Shown here: piece by piece, positions 1 through 4,874 of the stretch
How positions within the stretch are numbered: position 1 is the first letter of the stretch
How the letters are laid out: every line of letters begins with the position of its first letter
NCBI GenBank assembly: GCA_023142975.1
Contig: JAGLIN010000135.1
Span: 1-7,096 of the forward strand
Length of the DNA stretch: 7,096 nt
Origin: Candidatus Parcubacteria bacterium
Lineage (GTDB): Bacteria; Patescibacteriota; Minisyncoccia; JAHIHE01; JAGLIN01
Reading direction: 5' to 3'
Notes under the pieces: generated by a model
Seen by the model: the letters and a program-made list of their open reading frames with translations, nothing else
The model's database searches: none
Told to the model about the DNA's origin: nothing
Made by a program: the position numbers and the translations under genes

Positions 1-46
1 AAACATTATTATACAAGCAAGATATCTATTTATCTTCAGTTTATAT

Positions 47-80
47 ATCTCTCAGTCGTTGCGACTCCTTTGAGATGACA
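47..80. repeat. Hairpin fragment of an intergenic palindromic repeat ending in TGACA
   Basis: AGTCG (54-58) and CGACT (62-66) form a perfect stem around a 3-nt loop. ATCTC (47-51) pairs with GAGAT (72-76) outside it. The right end reads GAGATGACA, the reverse complement of TGTCATCTC. It therefore carries the same TGTCAT terminus as the larger elements at 4646-4847 and 6200-6380. No matching left end is visible, so it is either a remnant or its partner lies upstream of the window. No T-run follows, so I do not call it a terminator. The rest of 1-130 holds no gene I can support. Confidence 0.5.
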
Positions 81-130
81 AATTTATTTGGTTGAATTTA
101 AAATAACACCACTATATCTAAATCACGCTT

Positions 131-1393
131 ATGTTAAATGACCCCGAACTTCTCGCGCCAGCGGGGAGTTTTGAAAAATTAAAATACGCTTTGGAATTTG
201 GGGCAGACGCGGTTTACGCGGGGTTGCCTGATTTTAGTTTGCGGGCGAGAATAAATAAATTTAACGAAAAGAATATAGCTGAAGCGATAAATTATACGCA
301 TAGTAAAAATAAAAAGATTTATGTGACGATAAATATATTCGCTCATAACTATCATTTAAATAATCTTAAAAAACATTTATTGATTTTTAAAAAAAATCTT
401 CCAGACGCTTTTATTGCTTCTGATATTGGCGTAATTGAAATTATAAAAAAAGTTTTGCCGAAAGCTGATATTCATCTTTCAACTCAGGCGAATACTACTA
501 ATTGGCAAGCGGCAAAATTTTGGCACAAGCAGGGAGTAAAAAGAATAGTTTTGGCGCGGGAGGTAACTCTTGAGGAAATAAAAGAAATTCATCGGAAAGT
601 TCCAAAATTAGAACTGGAATATTTTGTCCATGGCGCGATGTGTATGGCATATTCGGGCAGATGTTTTTTAAGTTCCTGGCAAACTGGAAGAAGTTCAAAT
701 CTTGGAGACTGCGCGCAGAATTGCCGCTGGAAATATCAGCTTGTTGAAGAAAAAAGGCCGAATGAATATATGCCGATCGAACAGGACAATCACGGGACTT
801 ATTTTTTAAATTCCAAAGATTTATGCTTGATTGAATATTTAGACGAATTAAAAAACGCCGGGATAACTTCATTTAAAATCGAAGGCAGGGCAAAGAGCGT
901 TTATTATTTAGCGCAAGTTGTTAAGGCTTATAAATTAGCGCTGGAGATAAAATCTAATGATAAAAATAAAAAAACAAAAATTAAAAAACTAAAAAGCGAT
1001 TTGAACAAACTTGTAAACAGAACTTTTACGACAGGGTTTTTATTTGGGGAGTGTAAATATAAGGGGCAGGAAACGAGATTTTCGCACACTGAAGAGGAGT
1101 ATGAATTTGTGGGGGAAGTCGCGGAGTTAGAAAGTAGAAAGTTAAAAGTTGAAAGTAAAAATTTTAAGATAATAAAAATTAAAGTGCATAACGCGCTTTT
1201 TGTTGGGGATAGAATTGAATTTATTCAGCCGAGAGGTAAAAATATATTTTGTAAAATCAAAAATATTTACGACGATAAAACTTTAGCAAAATTAAAATCC
1301 GCACATGGCGGACAGGAGAGAATGGTTTATATTGAGATTAGTAAAATGGTGGAAGTTTTTAGTGTGATTAGGAAGAGAAAAAATAAAGAGTAA
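131..1393 (+). CDS. trhP: U32-family tRNA hydroxylation protein, TrhP (YegQ)-like
   Basis: This gene encodes a 420-residue U32-family protein ('peptidase U32'). TrhP/YegQ proteins are known to take part in prephenate-dependent hydroxylation of U34 in tRNA (ho5U formation); they are not proven proteases. Directly visible: the N-terminal PELLAPAGS and GADAVYAG motifs, the IHLSTQAN segment near residue 114, and the U32 signature at residues 163-181 (EYFVHGAMCMAYSGRCFLS). The four cysteines C171, C178, C194 and C198 have the C-X6-C-X15-C-X3-C spacing of YegQ and are the likely Fe-S ligands. HGTYFLNSKDL and KIEGRAKS follow, then a C-terminal beta-rich domain with GDRIEFIQPRGK. Length is close to YegQ-type members, so it looks complete. 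The ATG at 131 directly precedes the conserved N-terminus, with no clear Shine-Dalgarno. The stop lies 21 bp from that of the convergent gene at 1415. RlhA is an alternative relative, but it is much longer. Confidence 0.92.
   Translation: MLNDPELLAPAGSFEKLKYALEFGADAVYAGLPDFSLRARINKFNEKNIAEAINYTHSKNKKIYVTINIFAHNYHLNNLKKHLLIFKKNLPDAFIASDIGVIEIIKKVLPKADIHLSTQANTTNWQAAKFWHKQGVKRIVLAREVTLEEIKEIHRKVPKLELEYFVHGAMCMAYSGRCFLSSWQTGRSSNLGDCAQNCRWKYQLVEEKRPNEYMPIEQDNHGTYFLNSKDLCLIEYLDELKNAGITSFKIEGRAKSVYYLAQVVKAYKLALEIKSNDKNKKTKIKKLKSDLNKLVNRTFTTGFLFGECKYKGQETRFSHTEEEYEFVGEVAELESRKLKVESKNFKIIKIKVHNALFVGDRIEFIQPRGKNIFCKIKNIYDDKTLAKLKSAHGGQERMVYIEISKMVEVFSVIRKRKNKE
1126..1161 (+). repeat. Degenerate 7-bp tandem repeat inside trhP
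   Basis: Units GTTAGAAA, GTAGAAA, GTTAAAA, GTTGAAA and GTAAAAA follow one another with a period of 7 (the first unit has 8). Because 7 is not a multiple of 3, the array is read in all three frames and encodes a Glu/Ser/Lys-rich stretch around residues 332-345. This lies in the C-terminal domain, between the strand ending FVGEVA and the GDRIEF segment. The frame stays open across it. Confidence 0.6.
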
Positions 1394-1414
1394 ATAATAA
1401 AAATAGGTTATGGC

Positions 1415-1924
1415 CTAAACCACAACCCGTTGACACCCCTTAAACTCCATAATTTTTAAGCATCTTTCGGGAGTAATGTCTAAGATCCTCAGAATTCTTT
1501 CACTAAGAACAGACCTAAGATATTTTGTTGTCACGTAGACTGATCTACATGAACTTTTGACAAAATATTCTTTTGTTGCTGCTTTTGCTATGCCTATTAA
1601 AATAGACATAATGCCTATAGTTATAGGTATTGTAGCAACTAGACCAATCGTTGCCATAGCTATAATTATAATAAGAATCCCATTTAGAATTCTAATTACC
1701 GAAGCATTACTTTTCATTTTAATCCACAATGCATAGTTATGTTGATTATACACTGTTTCTTCTTGAGCTCGTAATGCTAAGCTACTTAGTGTACCCAGCA
1801 TTATTCCGAGTCCAGCAATCGCAATTAAATTCTCGATTGCTCCAAATAGCATTATGAAGTGGCCTGTACCGAGACAGGCAAAGAAAAATAATCTTCTATC
1901 TTCAATTTTTGTTCTCCATTTCAT
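1415..1924 (-). CDS. Unrecognised multi-pass membrane protein
   Basis: I do not recognise this 169-residue protein. Its N-terminus is short and basic (MKWRTKIEDRR). Hydrophobic stretches follow at about residues 12-30, 32-51, 77-99 and 101-116, suggesting two hairpins or up to four membrane segments. A Gln/Glu/Asn-rich loop (53-73) separates the pairs, and a basic cytosolic-looking tail (117-169) contains C126, C155 and C164. The ATG at 1924 is well supported: AAGGTGA lies 6 nt upstream and a TTGACA promoter further up. Codon use contrasts with its neighbours: only one of its 14 alanines is GCG, whereas GCG dominates the start of nusA (6 of the first 7). With its good Shine-Dalgarno, which the housekeeping genes here lack, this suggests a transferred or independently expressed gene. 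It is convergent with trhP and divergent from nusA. Confidence 0.72.
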   Translation of the reverse strand: MKWRTKIEDRRLFFFACLGTGHFIMLFGAIENLIAIAGLGIMLGTLSSLALRAQEETVYNQHNYALWIKMKSNASVIRILNGILIIIIAMATIGLVATIPITIGIMSILIGIAKAATKEYFVKSSCRSVYVTTKYLRSVLSERILRILDITPERCLKIMEFKGCQRVVV

Positions 1925-1930
1925 TTCTTG

Positions 1931-1937
1931 TCACCTT
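1931..1937 (-). promoter_or_regulatory. Shine-Dalgarno of the 1415-1924 gene
   Basis: On the minus strand AAGGTGA sits 6 nt upstream of the ATG at 1924. It fixes this start. It is the only convincing ribosome-binding site in the window; trhP, nusA, ppaC, tig and clpP all have A/T-rich leaders instead. Confidence 0.7.
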
Positions 1938-1969
1938 TTTTTGCTCTTCTTTATTAGAAGTTTAATTAT

Positions 1970-1997
1970 ATAATAAATGATACGCATATATTGTCAA
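1970..1997 (-). promoter_or_regulatory. Minus-strand promoter for the membrane protein gene
   Basis: A perfect -35 TTGACA (minus strand, 1992-1997) is followed 16 nt later by TATTAT (1970-1975). A better -10 hexamer, TATAAT, lies at 1965-1970, but its 21-nt spacing is too long. Either would start transcription roughly 20-40 nt before the Shine-Dalgarno. Confidence 0.5.
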
Positions 1998-2019
1998 ATT
2001 TATTTTTGTAGTAAAATAA

Positions 2020-2033
2020 TTGTGAAATCACAA
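2020..2033. promoter_or_regulatory. Operator-like perfect palindrome
   Basis: TTGTGA-AA-TCACAA is a perfect 6+6 inverted repeat. It lies between the minus-strand -35 (1992-1997) and the nusA -35 (2082-2087), the right place for a repressor or activator acting on one or both divergent promoters. The half-site resembles a CRP/FNR-type TGTGA, but the 2-nt spacing is not that of CRP (6 nt between TGTGA and TCACA). The binding factor is unknown, and chance is not excluded. Confidence 0.35.
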
Positions 2034-2035
2034 AA

Positions 2036-2058
2036 GGATCCATACGGAGTATGGAGCC
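2036..2058. repeat. Small hairpin (TCCATAC-GGA-GTATGGA)
   Basis: A perfect 7-bp stem (2039-2045 with 2049-2055) surrounds a 3-nt loop, and outer GG (2036-2037) can pair with CC (2057-2058) across one mismatch. It is 24 bp upstream of the nusA -35 and is not followed by a T-run. It could be a second protein-binding palindrome or a repeat remnant. Only one copy is present. Confidence 0.4.
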
Positions 2059-2081
2059 AACGAATTGAAATACTAAAATCA

Positions 2082-2109
2082 TTGACACAATCCAAAAACA
2101 TGCTACACT
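2082..2109 (+). promoter_or_regulatory. Sigma-70-type promoter of the nusA leader
   Basis: TTGACA (2082-2087) is separated by 16 nt from TACACT (2104-2109). A TGC directly before the latter makes an extended -10 (TGn). The predicted start is near A2116, about 195 nt upstream of the nusA ATG. It is the best promoter match on the plus strand of this window. Confidence 0.65.
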
Positions 2110-2119
2110 GTAATTATTA

Positions 2120-2182
2120 ATGAAGATAAGAAACGATTGCCTACCCGAGAGACGGATAGGTTTTTTTAAAAAATTATGTTAG
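2120..2182 (+). CDS. Possible 20-codon leader ORF spanning the nusA terminator
   Basis: An ATG at 2120, only a few bases after the predicted transcription start, opens a 20-codon frame that ends at TAG 2180-2182. It begins MKIRNDC and ends GFFKKLC, and it runs straight through the terminator hairpin and T-run. If translated, nearly leaderless, ribosomes would cover the hairpin and favour read-through into nusA. No Shine-Dalgarno is possible. A frame of this length can easily arise by chance, so this is a weak call. Confidence 0.2.
   Translation: MKIRNDCLPERRIGFFKKLC
2140..2167 (+). terminator. Intrinsic terminator/attenuator in the nusA leader
   Basis: CCTACCCG (2140-2147) pairs with CGGATAGG (2153-2160), giving 7 pairs and one C-A mismatch. 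The loop is AGAGA and seven T follow at once (2161-2167). It lies only about 25 nt downstream of the predicted start and 144 nt before nusA. No gene ends upstream of it on this strand, so it does not terminate a preceding gene. It would instead make a ~50-nt RNA or act as an attenuator for nusA. The mismatch makes the stem moderate in strength. Confidence 0.7.
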
Positions 2183-2280
2183 AGGCTAAGCCTCTCCACA
2201 CTAACTTTAATATTACAGTTTATCTAGATATAGAACGCAATATTTTAAATAACGAATAATTGTTTAGAGGCTTAGCCTCT
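2181..2280. repeat. Paired 15-bp palindromes bounding a 100-bp element
   Basis: AGAGGCTAAGCCTCT (2181-2195) and AGAGGCTTAGCCTCT (2266-2280) are exact reverse complements. Each is also a hairpin by itself (AGAGGC/GCCTCT around 3 nt). The copies can therefore fold locally or pair with each other across a 70-nt AT-rich interior. The element fills most of the space between the leader terminator and the nusA start, ending 30 bp before the ATG, so it would be in the nusA 5' UTR. No target-site duplication is evident. Confidence 0.7.
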
Positions 2281-2310
2281 ACGGGAACTTAATTTAAATA
2301 AATAAAAACT

Positions 2311-3552
2311 ATGGATCAGAAACAATTTGTGTTGGCGATTAACCAAATATGCGAGGAGAAAGGAATTTCAAAAGAAGTTGCGATAGATGTTGTCGAAGCG
2401 GCTTTAGCGGCGGCGTATAAAAAGGAATATGGCGAGAAAGGACAAATTATAAAAGTTAATTTTGACGAAGTGTCTGGAGATATAAAAGTTTTTCAAGTTA
2501 AAATTGTCGCGGAAGAACTTGATGACGAAGAAAGCAGTGAAGAGAATGGAGAAAATATAAAGGAAGCAAAGGAAGTAAAAATAAAAAAAGAGGGTAAAGA
2601 TAGTAAGGACGATAAAAGGGAAAAACTTGAAAATAAAGAAGAAGTGAAAAAGAAATTCAATCCAGAGAGAAATTTAACGATTGAGGAAGCGAAAGAATTT
2701 AAGAAGAAACCTGAAATTGACGATGAAATAGAAATCGCGCTTCCTTCAAAAAGCGATTTTGGAAGAATTGCCGCGCAGACCGCGAAGCAGGTTATGATTC
2801 AAAAAATCAGAGAAGCGGAAAAAGCAGCGGTTTTTGATGAATTTAAAGATAAAGAAGGAGAAGTTGTAAATGGAACAGTTCAGAGAGTTGAAGGAAGAAA
2901 TGTTTTTGTTGATATTGGAAAGGCTGTCGGAATTCTTTATCCAGCCGAACAAATAAGTGGCGAGCGATACGAAGTGGGGCGAAGACTTAAAGTTTATATA
3001 GTTAAAGTTGAAAAAGAATCAAGAGACGCTAGTTTAGTTTTGTCCAGAACTAATGCCGAGATTATTGAAAAATTATTTGAACTTGAAGTTCCAGAAATAT
3101 TTTCTAAAACTGTGGAAATAAAATCAATCGCGCGTGAGGCTGGTTCAAGATCTAAAGTAGCGGTTTGTTCAAATGAAGATGGAATAGATCCTGTTGGTTC
3201 GTGTGTTGGGCAAAGAGGAACAAGAATTCAGACAATTATAAATGAGCTCGGCGGGGAAAAAATTGATATTATTGAATGGAATAAAAATGTTGATAAATAT
3301 ATTCAGCATGCTTTGTCGCCAGCGAAAATATCGCATATTGAGATAGACGAAGATAAAAAAATCGCGGTTGCTTACGCGGATGAAGATCAGTTGTCGTTGG
3401 CAATAGGGAAGCAGGGACAAAATGTTCGCTTGGCGGCGAAATTGACAGGGTGGAAAATTGATGTGGTGGAGAATAAGAAAGAAAATTCTGATGATGAAAA
3501 AAAATCAGAAGAAAAAAGTAAAGATAGGGAGGTTAAAGAAGACAAGGAGTAA
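2311..3552 (+). CDS. nusA: Transcription termination/antitermination factor NusA
   Basis: NusA binds RNA polymerase and nascent RNA and modulates pausing, intrinsic termination and antitermination. The 413-residue protein shows the family architecture. The N-terminal polymerase-binding domain includes FGRIAAQTAKQV at 150-161. An S1 domain lies at about 181-246 (GTVQRVEGRNVFVDIG). KH1 follows, with VGQRG at 299-303, then KH2 with AIGKQGQNVR at 364-373. It lacks the C-terminal acidic repeats of E. coli NusA and ends in a Lys/Glu tail (388-413). A second Lys/Glu-rich stretch of about 48 residues (71-118; bases 2521-2664) interrupts the N-terminal domain. The ATG at 2311 starts the conserved first helix, with no Shine-Dalgarno. 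It lies downstream of a promoter, leader and terminator. No rimP precedes it and no infB follows, unlike many bacteria. Confidence 0.96.
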   Translation: MDQKQFVLAINQICEEKGISKEVAIDVVEAALAAAYKKEYGEKGQIIKVNFDEVSGDIKVFQVKIVAEELDDEESSEENGENIKEAKEVKIKKEGKDSKDDKREKLENKEEVKKKFNPERNLTIEEAKEFKKKPEIDDEIEIALPSKSDFGRIAAQTAKQVMIQKIREAEKAAVFDEFKDKEGEVVNGTVQRVEGRNVFVDIGKAVGILYPAEQISGERYEVGRRLKVYIVKVEKESRDASLVLSRTNAEIIEKLFELEVPEIFSKTVEIKSIAREAGSRSKVAVCSNEDGIDPVGSCVGQRGTRIQTIINELGGEKIDIIEWNKNVDKYIQHALSPAKISHIEIDEDKKIAVAYADEDQLSLAIGKQGQNVRLAAKLTGWKIDVVENKKENSDDEKKSEEKSKDREVKEDKE

Positions 3553-3567
3553 ATTGGATATTGTTTT

Positions 3568-3666
3568 GGAGTGTCAAACGAGCCGCAACGGAGTTTGACT
3601 TGAAAAATCGTAAGATTAAAATTATCGCTATTCGGTTGAACTTCGCTGCGGCTCGTTCAACACTCC
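3568..3666. repeat. 99-bp inverted-repeat element with self-folding arms
   Basis: The 32-nt arms 3568-3599 and 3635-3666 are inverted repeats with five differences, all transitions. Within the left arm GTCAAAC (3573-3579) pairs with GTTTGAC (3593-3599); within the right, GTTGAAC (3635-3641) pairs with GTTCAAC (3655-3661). The differences between the arms at these positions keep each local stem intact. The right arm contains ACTTCGCTGCGGCTC (3640-3654), also found at 6312-6326. The element occupies nearly the whole nusA-ppaC gap. It could shape the mRNA between the genes, but no T-run follows. Confidence 0.75.
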
Positions 3667-3693
3667 GTGTGTGTAATTTATTATTTTATAAAA

Positions 3694-4626
3694 ATGCAAA
3701 ATAAAACTATTTCCATCGGACATAAAAATCCAGATGCGGATTCGGTTTTGACGGCGGTTTTGGTTTCAAAATTTGGAAAGAAAATATTTGGAGTTGAGGT
3801 TGAAGCGGTGATCGCGGATGAGATAAATAATGAAACAAAATTTGTTTTGGATTTTTTGAAAATTAAAAAACCAAGATTGTTAAAAAAAATAAAAAATGAG
3901 AAAGTGATTCTTGTTGATACGACGGAGCCAAATCAAATAATTGACGGACTAACGGAAGATAATTTGCTGGCGATTATTGATCATCATAATCTGGGTGGAT
4001 TGCAATCTTCAAGACCGATTTATACAAGAGTTGAGCCGATTGGCTGTACGGGATCTGTGATGTATAAAATTTTAAAAGAGGAAAATATTAAGATAGATAA
4101 AGTCTCGGCTGTCATTATAATAGTTTGTATTATTTCAGATACATTAAATTTTAATTCTCCAACCACAACTAATGAAGATAAAAAAATATTAAAAGAATTA
4201 AATAAAATTGCTAAATTAAATCTTAAAAAATTTACGAAAGATTTGTTTGCGGCGAAATCAAGTTTGAAAGGAATTTCCGTGAAGGATATTGTAAATAAAG
4301 ATTACAAGCAGTTTGAGATGGGAAAATATAAAGTTGGAATTGGTGTTTGGGAAACAACAAATCCGGAAAGCGTGAATTTACAGAAAGATAAAATTATTAA
4401 AGAATTGGCGAGGAAGAAGAAAAAAGAAAAGTTAGATTATCTGTTTTTCGCGGTGGTTGATATTATTAAAAATAATTCTTATTTGTATATAATCGGGGAG
4501 GAAGAAAATGTTTTGGCTGAGAAGATTTTCAAAGGTGGAATTAAGGATAATGTAATGTTTTTGAAAGGGGTGGTTTCCAGAAAAAAGCAAGTAGTGCCGC
4601 AGTTGAGGAGAGAGTTGGGGAAGTAA
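3694..4626 (+). CDS. ppaC: Family II manganese-dependent inorganic pyrophosphatase (DHH/DHHA2)
   Basis: This cytosolic enzyme hydrolyses pyrophosphate to two phosphates, pulling biosynthetic reactions forward. The 310-residue reading aligns almost residue for residue with Bacillus-type enzymes. GHKNPDADS gives metal ligands H10, D14 and D16. D75 follows in LVDTTE, D96-H97-H98 form the DHH motif, EPIGCTGS lies at 114-121, and D149 is in SDTLNFNSP. The DHHA2 domain fills the C-terminal half and ends in SRKKQVVPQL (295-304), whose R/K residues bind substrate. One oddity is that the usual DHNE after D75 reads DTTE. There are no CBS or DRTGG inserts, so it is the short, unregulated type. I chose ATG 3694 because it gives the family's N-terminus. 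A GTG at 3667 would add nine residues that do not fit and would abut the repeat element. No Shine-Dalgarno. Confidence 0.94.
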   Translation: MQNKTISIGHKNPDADSVLTAVLVSKFGKKIFGVEVEAVIADEINNETKFVLDFLKIKKPRLLKKIKNEKVILVDTTEPNQIIDGLTEDNLLAIIDHHNLGGLQSSRPIYTRVEPIGCTGSVMYKILKEENIKIDKVSAVIIIVCIISDTLNFNSPTTTNEDKKILKELNKIAKLNLKKFTKDLFAAKSSLKGISVKDIVNKDYKQFEMGKYKVGIGVWETTNPESVNLQKDKIIKELARKKKKEKLDYLFFAVVDIIKNNSYLYIIGEEENVLAEKIFKGGIKDNVMFLKGVVSRKKQVVPQLRRELGK

Positions 4627-4645
4627 AAATTAGATATGATATTAC

Positions 4646-4847
4646 CTGTCATCCTGAACTTGTTTCAGGATCTATCAGTAATTAGGATAATTTAACCTAT
4701 AAATCACGAAACATTTTGACTGGAGCGAAAACACAATTACGATATTTAAAAAATAATTGTGTTTGCGTTATAGACGAAAGGTTATTTTTGAATAGGATAA
4801 ATTAAACCTAAAATATAATAGATCCTGAAACAAGTTCAGGATGACAG
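4646..4847. repeat. 202-bp MITE-like element with 30-bp perfect terminal inverted repeats
   Basis: Arms 4646-4675 and 4818-4847 are perfect 30-bp inverted repeats beginning CTGTCATCCTGAA. Each arm is also a hairpin: ATCCTGAA/TTCAGGAT with a 5-nt loop (4651-4671 and 4822-4842). In the centre AAACACAATTA (4729-4739) pairs with TAATTGTGTTT (4754-4764). Between arms and centre, two related TAGG...CCTA segments occur (4683-4699 and 4793-4810). No reading frame of note lies inside. The arrangement resembles a non-autonomous transposable element or multi-stem intergenic repeat. The intact arms suggest recent origin or selection on the fold. No clear target duplication is seen. Confidence 0.82.
4788..4819 (+). 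promoter_or_regulatory. Possible tig promoter at the edge of the repeat element
   Basis: A perfect TATAAT lies at 4814-4819, about 55 nt before the tig ATG and overlapping the first bases of the right arm of the 4646-4847 element. The nearest -35-like hexamer, TTGAAT (4788-4793), is 20 nt away, which is too long for a good sigma-70 site. If used, the element would supply part of the promoter of tig. Weak call in AT-rich DNA. Confidence 0.25.
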
Positions 4848-4874
4848 ACTTTAAATAAATTTAAGAAAAAACAA

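Noticed and set aside
92..120. Promoter for trhP (TTGAAT, 17 nt, TATCTA)
   Set aside because: The -10 match is poor and such hexamers are common in AT-rich DNA.
498..872. Minus-strand open frame inside trhP
   Set aside because: It lies wholly within a strongly conserved gene and has no family features. The minus-strand frames at 2746-2952, 3169-3420 and 6515-6733 are likewise shadows of nusA and clpP.
1394..1425. Bidirectional terminator between trhP and the convergent gene
   Set aside because: Only a weak 4-bp GGTT/AACC stem can be drawn, which is not enough to support a terminator.
2036..2075. CRISPR-repeat-like unit (hairpin followed by ATTGAAATAC)
   Set aside because: Only one copy is present, with no spacer-repeat periodicity.
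3667..3693. GTG start giving a 319-residue pyrophosphatase
   Set aside because: The extra nine residues do not match the family. ATG 3694 places H10, D14, D16 and D75 within one residue of their usual positions.
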